A stretch of 64,000 nucleotides of DNA from Undaria pinnatifida. Its lineage: Eukaryota > Sar > Phaeophyceae > Laminariales > Alariaceae. The stretch's first letter is position 1. Each line of letters opens with the position of its first letter. The notes under the pieces were generated by a model. It was not told where the DNA came from, made no database searches, and saw only the letters and a list, made by a program, of their open reading frames with translations. Shown here in pieces: positions 1 to 11,525 of this stretch. The stretch is from positions 1,123,501-1,187,500 of the forward strand of contig JABAKD010000013.1 in the NCBI GenBank assembly GCA_012845835.1. The letters are read 5' to 3'. A program made the translations under genes and the position numbers.

Positions 1-344
1 ATCCCGGGATAGCTCGGGGTTCCGTGTTCGGGCGGGTGTTGCAATCTGGAAAAGGCGCCGCACTAGTGAGCGGCCACGACGACCGTACCCCTATGTTCAG
101 TATTCGGTGGTGCGGTGGTGCGGTGGTGCTGTGGTGCGGTGTTGAATGCTCGGTATTCGGTACTCCCGCGTGCTACTGCTGTAGGATAGGGGTATGTCCT
201 TTGTGGTATACCTTTCTTTGGCCGGGGATTTTTGTATAACAATTTTACGTACATTCAGTACGTCAGTTGCGTGTTCGATAATTTTAAGGGTCGACAGTCA
301 TATTTGCAAGGGGCGTGATACACAGGCCGCTCGTTTTCGCAAAT

Positions 345-1378
345 GTGTTATTTTATAACATGAAAAAAATACTCTGCAGCTGTTTTGATCGACCATGAAA
401 AAACATCTTTACAAGCTGCGTGTGATGCTTCGATCGCGCGAGTTACCCCCTCGTGAACGATACAGATCGGCGACTCCCCTTCCAATGCCAGGATCAAGAG
501 GACTACCGTATTAGTAAGACGTTCAGCCTTATTATGCGCACGGAAACTGTATAACCCGCATTGAGAGGGACAACAACAGACACCTGTGGAATTCAGTATG
601 CATAAACGAAATACTTACAATTTTAGTCTATTGAGTTGAGTTTTGGAGTGGGCTCGTTGTTTGAAGACGTGACATTAAAAAAAAAAGTCGATACTAATGC
701 TAAGTTGTTGGGTTCATAAATGCCACGTGTTAATATTAACAAAGAAAATGCATACCAGGTACCTGGTACACATAAGCAATTCCCACCCACCCCCGTCCCC
801 AACGCCCCCTCCTTCACCGAACACCCGCACCATCGCCTAGACCTAGCACCCCGCGTATAGCCAACCCCTACATCTATGCGACCTAAAGCCCTCCCCCCCC
901 GCCCCCGCCCCCCCCCCCCGCCACATTCCCCCTCCCCCACAAAAAATATTTATAGTTTCCACGCACAAATAGACCTGCCCCACCCGTGCCCTTCCCCCCT
1001 TCCCCCCCCTCCCGCCCCCCTTTTGATCAAAATCAGGCCCCCACATCCTTAAAAACTCCGCCCTCCCCTCGCCGGATATTGACTTACAGGATTCACTTGA
1101 TAAACTGATGCATTTCCTTCCACAGCTGTCAGATTTCGTCCCCCTCAGAAACAGGTTTTATAGTTTCCGCGCACAGACTGCCTAACATCACCCTGTTGAC
1201 CCTGGTAGCTACACTGTAGTTGCAAGGGGAGTCGCCGACCTATATTCTTAATGAGGACACACAACCCGTAATACGCGCGATCGGAGTATCACACACAGCT
1301 TGCAAACATGAGTTTCGACAAAATCTTCGATCTCACAGCTGGAGTGTATTTTAATTTTTATAATATTTTATGATACCA
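345..1378. repeat. Degenerate inverted repeat, possible old TIR element
   Basis: The left arm (about 345-490) is the reverse complement of the right arm (about 1210-1378) at roughly 70 percent by eye. Shared blocks include CAAGCTGCGTGTGATG against its complement near 1290-1300, GATCGCGCG, and GGCGACTCCCCTT. The arms flank about 700 bp of non-coding, C-rich sequence. A third partial copy lies at 3915-4015. This layout fits a decayed non-autonomous DNA transposon, but I could not define exact termini or a target duplication. Confidence 0.45.
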
Positions 1379-2527
1379 GGTACAGCAGTAAATCGTCATC
1401 AATAGTAATAACGTATTAACGGTACCAACAATACGTTCGTTGCTGGAGGGGCTCCCCGGTGTAATGGCAGCCCTTACCCTGCTCTATTAATAGTACGATT
1501 TCAGTGCTTTTTGTTTTATGCCTAGCCGATGGTATCGCTCTTCGGGTTCCGAGTACAACGCTTTTCGACAAAAGTCTCGGCTTTAGGGTGAGCTTGAGAG
1601 CTCCTCTTTCTCCGAACTTCGAGAGATTAAACTACCAGTACTGATTGTACTAATTGCAATATTGCAAGCGAACACGAACGAAAACGAACGGATTAGAATG
1701 GACGACTGTCGAAGGGGACAAGCATGGCGAGTCCATCGATCCTGTACAACATATCATAACGGCAGCCATAGGATCAACGGCAGATTTCACCTGGTATAGA
1801 TGATCTAGATCGTCATCTGTTTACAATCTGATTTTTTTGCGAGGTCTGCTGGCCTTATTGCTATATACCTGGTACAGAAGTAGTACCTGGTACAGTAGTA
1901 GTTTGGCCACTTCAAGACCACCCCATGAGAAACCAATTTCGGTGCTCTTATCTCTACTTCGGTCTTATCTCCCACTACTGCAGAAAATATCCTGTACTAA
2001 TTCGAAGTACTTTTTTTTCGTGACGAGCCGATTTACCTGGCCTCATCTCCCGAAACGTCGAATGGTCTTGAAGTGGGTGCACCACTGTTACAGCACCTTT
2101 TGTTTGTGACAAGCCGATTTTCCTGGTCTTATCTTCCGAAACTTCTTAAACCGGATCATGTTGAAAAAATTGGGCACACCGTTCTGCCCCCTATTCACAC
2201 GCCCTCTACGTGCGGGAGAGCATTATGCAGACTGTCGTCTTCACTATCAGTGGTCACTCGACCGGATTCGATAGTTCGTATCATGCTGTACGTACTTGGC
2301 ATAAGGCTTGATCCATGCCGTCCGTGTGGTCCGTTGTTCCGTGCCGCCGCCGGTTGTCCGTAATCGGTATTTGGTATTCGGTAATCGGTATTCGGAAACC
2401 GGAATTTGGTTCTTATGGGTACCAGGTTTACTTACCGTAACTGGCGGTCCGTAGTTGGCAATTGGTATATACTCGGCGACCGCGCACAGACTGCCCGACC
2501 ACATAAGCGCGGCGAGTCTCGAACGAC

Positions 2528-2533
2528 TTCTGC

Positions 2534-2584
<51 letters not shown>

Positions 2585-2602
2585 GGTTGTTGTTATTGTG
2601 GT
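2528..2602 (+). repeat. (GTT)n microsatellite
   Basis: An almost uninterrupted run of GTT triplets with a few variants at the 3' end. The Asn, Leu or Val homopolymer ORFs across it are artefacts. Confidence 0.9.
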
Positions 2603-3230
2603 TGATCTCACGTTGCCCCCTCCCCATGCATATATGCATTTATGTATGTTGGGGTTGGCGTTGGTTGGCAACGACGCTGTAAAACATGTCAATCACTGCG
2701 TGACCTAGACAACCAGGGTACCGTTTTTTTTTTTTTTTTCTTTGGCAGTAACCGTGATGGTTATCGAGTTAGGTCATGTTGTGCGGGGTGGAGAACCCTA
2801 ACTCCGCACAAGGGGAATGATCGCATCACGTAGTGTGAATATGGTAAGGCACCCACGAGGCAGTTACATAGTAGTACACCCGTTGCTGTCTCTGGAGTGG
2901 CCACACCAGAAAACAAAGTAACTCATTGGCGCTGCCGTCCTTAAGCAAGAAAGTAAGCACAAGGTGCCGAAGTCCGTCTTACGAGCGGTTCTTGGAAGGA
3001 TGCAGTTCACCTTTCATGCGACTCGTGACGGCGCTTCGCGCTTGGTGCAAGCACTGTCTGCCTGGTTGGTGAAAACCCGATGTGCTCCGTCCCGGCATAG
3101 TAGGGATGCGAGGATGGTCATACGACTACGGCCATGCACAAACTGGGTACACCCCCCGCCCTCCCCTTCGTTCCCCTTTCCGCCACTGCCTTGTGCGACA
3201 TGCTCCCACCTGCTTTGCCTCAATAGCGAG

Positions 3231-6200
3231 ATGACAATTATGCTCGTCAGACGGGTGAGGAAGGCGATATACGGGGCGGTCTGGGACGCGCTGCATGTAG
3301 AGCTACTGGGCGGTGGAATGTTTCGAATTCTTCCGAATGAGAACGGACGAAGGCGACGATTGGCCGTAAAGCGCATGGGAAGGGAGTACGTTGAGGCCAT
3401 ACCACCGGGAGGAGGAGAGGTACGATCACCGGTGCCGTACGATAAGTGATATGATAAGTGACATGGTACGTGATATGATGTGATAGGTTGTATGATGTCA
3501 CAAGTGATATGATACGATGAGTGATATGGTATGATGAGTGATACCAGGTAGGTATACGAGTTGTATGGTAAGTTGTGTGATACGTGGTATGGTAAGCTGT
3601 ACCATATGGCAAGTGGTATGGCATGCGGTCTGATGAGTCGCATTGATAATCGATATGATAAGTCGTAAGTCGCATTGATAATCGATATGATAAGTCGTAC
3701 GATATCATGATCGCTATGATAAATGTGAGTGGTTTGGTGCGTGGTATGATATGATGTGGGGTATAACAAATGACAAGGGGTGTGATAGTGATGGCATAGT
3801 GGTACCAGGTATGATAATCGGTATGACACGCGGTATATGTACTGTGTTATTGGTGGTATGCTGTGCAAGCGGTTTTATCAGTGGCACGATAAGCGGTATA
3901 TATAAGTGCTCACACCCAGTAATACGCGCGATCGGAGTATCACACGCAGCTTGCAAAGATGAGTTTCGACAAAATATTCTATCTCACAGCTGGAGTGTAT
4001 TTTTATGTTTATGATATAAGTGCTCATAGGTAGACGGCATGATGGCGTGATGAGTACTACAGCAGTGGCTTGACGAGACTCGGATTCGCCTGGCACGCTC
4101 ACTTGGGCGGGCGAGGCGTGGGCGTCGGCGGTGCGGAAGGTTGTAGATAGTGAAGTGGGGGTCCCCCTCTGGTGCCGATTGAATAGTGCCTATTGCCGCT
4201 ATAGTGCCGGTGACATCGCTTGGCACTCGGCACGACTGGAACCCGTCATAGTATTAATACTACAGTAGTATCGGTACGATACCCAGTAGTGCCGGTGTAC
4301 CCGCACCTTGTGGAGATCATCACTGTAGTCCGCTCCAACGAAAGTTCAAGCTTTCTTGTCTTTCTTGTCTTGCTGTCAGTCAGATGCCATTATCTCTCTC
4401 CCTCCCTCCCTCCCCCCCTCCCTCCCTACCTGCCTCCCTGCCTTTGCTTTCTTGTTTGTTTCCCCTCGTATTGTTTTCGCTCTCTCGTTCGTTGAACAGA
4501 ACCCTACGCACGAGATTTCAGCCTTGTGCTTGATGAGGAATCCGGGGCACGCAAACGTGCTTCAAATCGTGCATGCTTTACGAAACGGTGGGTTTCCCTC
4601 CCTTGGGCTGGCTTTATCTTGGAGTTGGGAGATGGGAGGGTTGTTCGTGTACGGAGTTCTGTGCTGTTTTCACACGCTACAGCTGTGGTCGTAGTAGTAG
4701 TAGCAATATTAGCAGTCGTAGTAGTAGCAGAAGTAGTATATTAGTAGTAGTAGTAGTAGTAGTATATTAGTAGTAGTATCGATAGCAGCAGTAGTGTCAG
4801 TAGCAGTAGCAGCAGTAAATATTTGTAGTAATAGAATGTCTACCGTGGCACGCCCCGCGACGCAGAAGCCTGGAACTACTCGTAGTACAACCGGTAGCTG
4901 CTTCCTCTTGTGCGGTGATTTTGACGCATTTTGATTCGTTACTGCTATTTTGTTTCTCTGTTATTTATTCTCCCCGAATCCCGAAAATGTTATGATGATT
5001 ACGTTATTTCCATACTAATAGTTCAACAGCATATGCCCCGTTTGAAGTTGATTCGTTAGAGTTCAGTTTTTGATACTTTGTTAGCGTTGTTAATCTTGTT
5101 AACTTTGTTAATTTTGTTTATTTGCTATTTCGTGATGCGGCGCAGAAACGGACATCTTCTTGGTGACTCCCTTCGTCGACGGAGGGGAGATGTTCGACTG
5201 GGTACAGAAATCTCCCAGGCCAGCTCGTGAGGCGGATGTTCGGCCGCTGTTCCGACAAATTGTGGAAGCGATGCAGGTAAGAGGGGACCGGGGATCGGGG
5301 TATTCTTACGTACTTTTTGCGAAAATGGGGCTGTGTTTTTTCTGCTCGCATCATTCGACATCCAAGCGAGCCGATATTGTATTGTTGCAGCATTTTTTTT
5401 TTCACACATGTGCTGTGAGTTCGACGGATTGAGTGGTTGGTGCTCAGCTATGCGATCCGCGTGATTTTCTGTGTTCAATCAATGAGCTTGGCCGAATTCG
5501 GTTTTACAGTATTAACTCCCAAACAACTGGAAACCCGTTTTTGGGGACAAAATTACTTGGATTTAGTATAGGGAGGGGTTTGGGGGCTCCAAAGGGGTTC
5601 ATACGGATTGAATGGTCGTTAATAGCAAGACGGGGTGGGGGACACAAGAGTAGGTCAGCCTTTTGAGCAGGACCTTGTGGGTGCTCTCGCGTGTTCGTTG
5701 CTTATAGACAGAAGCAGAGCAGCTTTATTCAGCTCACGCACCGGGATGAAGATTGAATGGGTGGGTGTCCACCCACCTCCATCCCCGTATCTATCCTCTA
5801 TGGTTCCCACCCAGGATACGCCTCCCAAGTCACACGAATACTTGCCCAATACCTACCAGGGATCGCCTACCAGGTACCGTATGCCATTGCCGGTGGGTCT
5901 TCAAAGGTAAATATGATAACACGACACTCAGCGTTGCAAGCTGCGGGACAGGGGTCAGCGGCGCGTGTTATATACTCGTTGTGCAATTGATTTCTCTCTA
6001 CCACCAAGATAAACCGTACTGTTTTTTTCTTACTCCGTATGTTCTCGTCAAGAGGCAGTGAGTCTCGTCCGGCGGGTTCTGTCCTACAGCCTGCTGCTGT
6101 CGGAGACTACCCTCGCAGTGCTGTACTCTAACCCGCCGGTAAGTGCTACTGCAACCCTGTACCTGGAACCCCAAATCTTACCGCACTCCCCTTCTTGTTT

Positions 6201-9200
6201 TTTTTCGTCGCACCCAAAGTCTCACCATACTCCCGTTCTTGATTTGTTCTTGTCGCCGTCGCATTTTGCCCCCCCCCGCGCGCGTTTCGTCGATGGTTAC
6301 GCTTCAGTACATCCACTTGCAAGGAATCTGTCACCACGACATGTCGCTGGAGAACACTCTCATCGACCGAGAAAGGCGAAATGCCTATGTCATAGATTTC
6401 GGCATGGCCCTCGCGATGCCGATGAACAGCGAAGGACAAAGGTCAGCAGTCATGGACGGGGGGAGGGGGGGTCTTGGAGCCGAAGGGTGGGTTCGCTTAG
6501 GCTACTACTTTTTTTGGGGCGTTTTTTTTCCGTACGGTACTGTAGTTTCGATATGACGCCGCCTTTTTTAGCGTGTTTTCCTCTTTCACTTTCGTTGACC
6601 TAAACAGGCGAAACGCCTACCTGTACTGGTATAATATGCCACAGATTTCGGTATGGCCCTCACGATACCGATGAACAACAAAGGACATGGGTCTGAAGTC
6701 ACGGGGCGAAAAAGAGGGGGAAAGTACGTGGAATTTGTGTGGGATTTTTTATTGTAGTGGTACGCGGGACAAGACACGCTCGCTGACTGAATCAACCCCA
6801 CCCGCCCTGGTGATGCTTGTTTTTCTGGCGGAAAATATGTGCTCAGTAGTTATTGGTTGACGCCCTCCCCCGTAAGACCAGCAACGCCACCGACACCACC
6901 GCGTTTCACCACCAGCACCAAAACCACCTTCCCCACCCACCTCCCCACCAACACCACCACAACGACCAACACTACCACCAATCACTACCCCACCACCACC
7001 AACACCACCAACACCACCATTGCCACCGCCACATTCAGTACTAACACCCACACGATCTCCCCCATCCATCGACACAACCACGTGGAGCAACAACACCACA
7101 TATGACACCAATGCCAACGCCGCTACCGTCACCAATACACCAACAACACCACCAAACCAACAATGACCAACAACAACGCCAACACTACCACCACCAACAC
7201 TAACACCAACAACACTTACACCACCAACATCCAAATCATGTTTGCCACCGTTCAGGATGATGTCTGTGCATGACGGTCGGACGATGAAGCCATCCTACTG
7301 CCCCCGCGAAGTGTTTAAGCATCAGGTCAGTGGGGGGCGGACATGGTTCATGGCGCAAACTGTTCTTGTGACAGCGGAAGTTATCGTAGCGATAGCGTAG
7401 AGCTAGCAAGCGTAGTACAGCGTTGACGTCATCGTTAGCGTTAGCGTTTGCGCTAGCGTTAGCATTGGCGTTAGCGTTAGCATTATCGTTAGCGTTAGTA
7501 TCAGCGTTAGCATTAGCGTTAGCGTAGTATCAGCGTTGGCGTTAGCGTTGGCGTCGGCGTTGGCGTTAGCGTTGGCGTCGGCGTTGGCGTTAGCGTTGGC
7601 GTTAGCATTAGCGTTAGCGTTAGCGTTGGCGCAGCGTTAGCATAGCGTTAGCATAGCGTTAGCATAGCGTTAGCATAGCGTTAGCATACCGTTAGCATAC
7701 CGTTAGCATACCGTTAGCATACCGTTAGCATACCGTTAGCATACCGTTAGCATACCGTTAGCATACCGTTAGCATACCGTTAGCATACCGTTAGCATACC
7801 GTTAGCATACCGTTAGCATACCGTTGGCATACCGTTAGCATAGCGTTAGCATAGCGTTAGCACAGCTTTAGCGTAGCGTTAGCATACAAATACAAATATA
7901 CACACCTGAACAACGAATTGTAATGTTTCCGCTTGCCTTCCTCCTCCGGTCCCGTGCAGAGCTATCACAGAGTGAATGTAGATTTCTCTGCCGCTGGGGT
8001 GGTGTTGTCCATGCTGCTCGCAGGATGCCCTCCCTTCCTAGCGTTAGCGTAGCGTACAAAATACAAAGATACACACCAATACACGACAAACTGTTAATTT
8101 TCCGCTTTCTTCCCTGTCTCGAAAGGGACGCGCGGTCAATGGTGAAATGACGAAGGTCAACAATAACTGAGTACGCCCCACTCCCCTACCCCCCGGTGCC
8201 GCACAGAGTTATGACGGAGTGAAGGTAGACGTCTTCGCCGCTGGGGCGATGCTATTCATGATGCTCACAGGATGCCAGCCCTTCGGCTCGGCAACGAGGA
8301 ACGATGCGAATTACAAGCTCGTGGTTTACAGGGGAAACGTACGAACGTTCCTAGAGAGGAACGGACTGCGAATGTCGGACGAGGTCAGTAAGGATCTTTT
8401 TTCTTTTTTTTTTCTGACGCATGCTACGATAGAGGTGCACAGCTTTTCTCACTTCATAAACTAGTGTATTCACTCTAATCCCCACACAGTAACTCATTTC
8501 GCGACCCGACCCGACCCGACCCGACCCGACCCGACCCGACCCGACCCGACCCGACCCGACCCGACCCGACCCGACCCGACCCGACCCGACCCGACCCGAC
8601 CCGACCCGACCCGACCCGACCCGACCCGACCCGACCCGACCCGACCCGACCCGACCCGACCCGACCCGACCCGACCCGACCCGACCCGACCCGACCCGAC
8701 CCGACCCGACCCGACCCGACCCGACCCGACCCGAACCGACCCGACCCGACCCGACCCGAACCGACCCGACCCGACCCGACCCGAACCGACCCGACCCGAA
8801 CCGACCCGAACCGAACCGACCCGACCCGACCCGACCCGAACGGAACCGAACCGAACCGAACCAAACCCGAACCGAGCCGAACCGAACCGAGCCGAACCGA
8901 ACCGAACCGAACCGAACCGAACCGAACCGAACCGAACCGAACCGAACCGAACCGAACCGAACCGAACCGAACCGAACCGAACCGAATCGAGCCGAACCGA
9001 ACCGAACCGAACCGAACCGAACCGAACCGAAGCGAAGCGAACCCGAACCGACCCGCGAGAAGTGATCCGATCCGCGAAATGTCCTGGAATCACATGTCTG
9101 ACTCACTGACCCCTTTTCTCTCCCTTCCTCTCTATTATCTGCGGGCGATCTCGTTGATCAAGCAATAGTTAATCCAAAACGCCGTAAGCCAGACCGTTTG

Positions 9201-9502
9201 TTGCCCACGAACCACCTACTCTGCTAAGCGCTCCCTGGTATTTGCCAACATATGCCTTAGAAATGACGTAAGGAGAAAACATCACATGTGCGTTGTTTCC
9301 GATGCTGAATTGAATTGTTGCTCCACCCCCCCCCCCCCCCCCTCCCTGCTCCACCCACGTCCCCAATTTGTCCCTCTTCCTCTCTGTTGTGCTTCGCTTC
9401 CAGGCGATATCGCTCATCAAGCAGACGTTGGCCCACAACGCTGAGGACAGGCTGTTGCCCGCAGAGATGTTGCAGCACCCTTGGTTCAACATGCCGTCCT
9501 AG
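3231..9502 (+). CDS. Protein kinase, seven exons, non-RD type
   Basis: Exons 3231-3419, 4500-4587, 5146-5276, 6308-6441, 7256-7325, 8207-8383 and 9404-9502 all have GT-AG borders and join in phase to give 295 aa. It is a compact kinase fold that transfers phosphate from ATP to protein; the substrate is unknown. Visible motifs: weak Gly loop (AIYGAVWDA); AVK lysine K47; helix-C Glu E68 (HEISAL); catalytic loop HHDMSLENT with D147 and N152; DFG at 166-168; PRE instead of APE at 197-199; DVFAAG with D212; and R279 in subdomain XI before LQHPWF. The HRD arginine is His and the usual catalytic-loop Lys is Ser. The protein ends right after the kinase domain. The start is uncertain: ATG 3231 is the nearest Met, but the frame stays open upstream to 2964 and a further 5' exon is possible. 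Introns are full of satellites and decayed exon copies. Confidence 0.85.
3425..3740 (+). repeat. Degenerate TGATATGATAAGT-type tandem repeats
   Basis: Imperfect short repeats of the type GTGATATGATAAGT fill the 5' part of kinase intron 1. They include a near-exact tandem duplication of about 32 bp at 3636-3700 (block AGTCGCATTGATAATCGATA). Confidence 0.8.
3915..4015 (+). repeat. Third copy of the inverted-repeat arm
   Basis: Closely matches 1265-1365 in the same orientation; both share GATCGGAGTATCACAC, CAGCTTGCAAA and GAGTTTCGACAAAAT. It lies in kinase intron 1 and is therefore a dispersed repeat rather than a unique sequence. Confidence 0.7.
4690..4830 (+). repeat. (AGT)n imperfect microsatellite
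   Basis: AGT/AGC triplets with interruptions, located in kinase intron 2. Confidence 0.85.
6605..6720 (+). pseudogene. Decayed copy of kinase exon 4
   Basis: This intron segment repeats the 3' part of exon 4 and its donor flank (6372-6480). It keeps AGGCGAAACGCC, then a roughly 20-bp insertion, then GATTTCGGTATGGCCCTC, which still encodes the DFG region (DFGMALTIPMNNKG). The flank beyond the donor also aligns (GAAGTCACGGGG against AGTCATGGACGGGG). It sits about 160 bp downstream of the true exon and looks like a local duplication now losing its function. Confidence 0.8.
6870..7215 (+). repeat. ACC-rich (CACCAA)n tract in kinase intron
   Basis: Degenerate ACC/AAC triplets fill most of the intron just upstream of exon 5. 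The Thr/Asn/His or Gly/Val ORFs across it are compositional artefacts. Confidence 0.8.
7415..7885 (+). repeat. GTTAGC hexamer and CCGTTAGCATA satellite
   Basis: The tract starts as GTTAGC-type hexamers with GTTGGC variants. It then becomes a regular 11-bp unit CCGTTAGCATA between about 7685 and 7845, and decays afterwards. It lies in the intron between kinase exons 5 and 6, immediately before the decayed exon 6 copy. Confidence 0.9.
7960..8040 (+). pseudogene. In-frame partial copy of kinase exon 6
   Basis: Preceded by a good acceptor (GTGCAG), 27 codons stay open and align with the start of exon 6: the copy reads SYHRVNVDFSAAGVVLSML where the true exon reads SYDGVKVDVFAAGAMLFMM. The copy then runs into GTTAGC repeat sequence and a stop. 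The invariant Asp of DVF is kept. Flanking intron text is also shared with the region before the true exon. It is probably a tandem duplicate truncated by satellite expansion; use as a cassette exon would truncate the protein. Confidence 0.8.
8501..9050 (+). repeat. (CCGAC)n to (CCGAA)n pentanucleotide satellite
   Basis: About 550 bp of perfect pentamers in the last kinase intron. The 5' part is pure CCGAC, a middle zone mixes the two units, and the 3' part is pure CCGAA. The minus-strand Gly/Ser/Arg/Val ORFs up to 251 codons are artefacts. The minus strand of the first half has G3 runs spaced by two bases and could form G-quadruplexes. Confidence 0.95.
9145..9215 (+). pseudogene. Decayed copy of kinase last exon
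   Basis: Aligns with the start of exon 7 (9404 onward): GCGATCTCGTTGATCAAGCA against GCGATATCGCTCATCAAGCA. It continues through the CTGTTGCCC region, with an in-frame TAG after LIKQ. The upstream pyrimidine-rich flank (CTTCCTCTCT) is copied too, but the acceptor AG is lost. It lies about 190 bp upstream of the functional exon. Confidence 0.75.
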
Positions 9503-10689
9503 ATACGTGGCCCACAGGGGTGTGGTTTAGATTCTCTTGGCCTTTGCTGAGAAGACGTTTTTGTGCTGCACGCCGCTTGTCTTATCATGATCGACTGGTG
9601 GGAAGGGGGGCAGCGGGGGGGGAGGGATCCCGGCGGAAGCGCCGGGGGAGGGAGGGTCCCCGGGGGGTAGGAGAGGGGGGGAGGGGGGGTCCCCGGGGAG
9701 TAGTGTGTGTGGGGGGGGGGGGTCCCCCTTTGTCGCCGCTGCGTGGCGGTCGCCAGGCTTTTGATGTTCAGTCGTTGATTAGTTGTTAATTAATCGTTGA
9801 TTAGTTGTTGGTTAATGGTTGATTAATAGTTGATTAATCGTGTTGATTAATCGTGATTAATCGTTGGTTAATCTCGTCGGGCTCCCATGGTCGCTGCTCT
9901 CGTGCGATCTCTAGCCTTTTGACCGTCGGTCATTTAGTGCTTGATTGATCTCGCCGGGATCGCCGTTCTTTTTGTTGTTGTTGTTGTTGTTGTGTGTTTT
10001 TAGACCTCGCTTGTGGAAGTCTTTCCGCGACATTATCGGGGCCCGTTTTTTTGTGATTTCTTATGCTGGGGGGGAGGGGGCGGAGGGAGGGTGGCTGTCG
10101 CTAGAGACCAGGGGGAGATGCCACGATATCTGGCGGTGTGGGTCGAGGGGACGGGACGGGGCAATATGGGGTCAGGTGGTGTGTTTATTTATTTTTGTCC
10201 CCTTGTCCTTGTCCAGGTTTTGGCCGCCTGTTAGTAGCGTGTTTTGCGTGATTTTTTAGAGTTTGACAACCCCCTACAAGGCATGCCGGAGGATGAGATT
10301 GAACCTTCGTGGGCGGCAGAATGCGCCCGCTTATGATGGATATCGGATATCGGATACCGAACGAGAATCGAGTTCGATATTTGAAAAATAAAATCGATAC
10401 GATTTCGATAGACTATAGTAGCGCACGTCGAAAACTTTTCGTTTACTATTGGAAAAAAAAAGACACGGGGAAGCCTGAGGGTGAAAGAGCAAAACGTGTT
10501 TTCTTCGATACGATATGTCGAACAAAAAATATATACGGTACCCAGCGGTATCGAATCACATGCCAGCATCGCGGTTCGTGTGCTCGCGCTTCGCTAAAAT
10601 AAACTAAAATCGCGTTTGCACATAAAGGAAGCAATGTGCACTTACGAAAAGGAAGCAATGTGACGGACACGACCGGCGCTCGTTTTTTT

Positions 10690-11525
10690 TTCGCAGGGTA
10701 TTAGGTCGGGGTTGGGGTAGTTGACTGGTGGAGGTAGGCTAGTCGATTCGACTTTCCGGATGGGTCCATCGGAAGGCCAATAATGTCCGATCTGATGTTT
10801 TTCTAGTCGGTCTTATTGAGAGTGGTCGGTCTGTTCGACTGTCCGTTGAGTTTGGTCGGTGGTCGAGTTAGACCGGTCTATTCGCCATTCCAGATGAGTC
10901 AATCGGGATAATAATACGCCCGTGCGGCAATGGAATTGGTTGGCCGCATTGAACTTGGTTGTTGAGTTTTGTCGGTCGAATTAGACTGTTCGGCCCTCCG
11001 TAGGAGTCAATCGCAAGCACTATGCTCCGAGATGTGGTATTGAGTTGGGTCGGTCGAGGCTGACCGGTCTATTCGGCGTTCCGTTGAGTTTGGTCGGTCA
11101 TGTTAGGCCGATCTGTTTTCGGTTTCCAGATGGAGCGAATCGAGAAAACAATCGTACTCCGATATGGCACTGCGTTTGGTCGGTCATAATGAGTTTGGTC
11201 GGTCGAATTAGGCCGATTTATTCGGCTTTCCGGATGAGCCACTCGCGAGAACAATCGTACTCCGATGTGACACTGCGTTTGGTCGGTCGAATTGAGTTTG
11301 GTCGGTCGAGTTGGTCTTTTCGGCTTGTAGGAGGAGCAAGTAGAGAAAACGATATTCCGACATGGTACTGACTTTGGTTGGTCGTATTGATCAGTCGTAC
11401 CAAGGGAATGGGTCTGGTCGGTCGTATTGGGTTTGTTCGGTCGAGTTAGACCGGTCTATTAAGCTTTCCAGAGGAGCTAGCCCGGAGAAAGGTTACTTGT
11501 ATTCGATATTGAGTTTGGTCGGGGG
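10690..11525 (+). repeat. Degenerate minisatellite with TTTGGTCGGTCG core
   Basis: Repeated units of very roughly 90-110 bp contain GAGTTTGGTCGGTCGAATTA, then a TATTCGGCNTTCC block and a GAGAAAACNATNNTCCGA block. At least six degenerate units are visible. Function unknown. Confidence 0.75.

Larger units (their letters stand above)
1..3230. other. Intergenic region, no gene recognised
   Basis: I see no convincing coding exon here. The stretch holds the inverted repeat described separately, a C-rich tract at about 878-1025, a GTT microsatellite and several TACCAGGTA-type motifs. An open frame from 2964 runs directly into the first kinase exon, so the kinase 5' end may lie here. A pyrimidine-rich stretch at about 3157-3220 ending in AG at 3225-3226 could instead be a splice acceptor, which would place a further 5' exon upstream. 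Confidence 0.5.

Noticed and set aside
3014-3868. 284-codon minus-strand ORF rich in Tyr/His/Ser
   Set aside because: Overlaps the kinase exon on the other strand and then runs through TGATATGATAAG repeats; no domain.
6058-6140. Possible extra kinase exon (VRRVLSYSLLLSETTLAVLYS followed by GTAAGT)
   Set aside because: It has plausible borders, but the flanking exons join directly in phase to give the normal helix-E to catalytic-loop sequence, and this piece would shift the frame.
7420-7880. Regular repeats considered as a CRISPR array
   Set aside because: 11-bp units without unique spacers in an intron of a eukaryotic gene; a simple satellite.
8351-9106. 251- and 199-codon minus-strand Gly/Ser/Arg/Val ORFs
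   Set aside because: Pure translation of the pentanucleotide satellite in a kinase intron; open in several frames at once.
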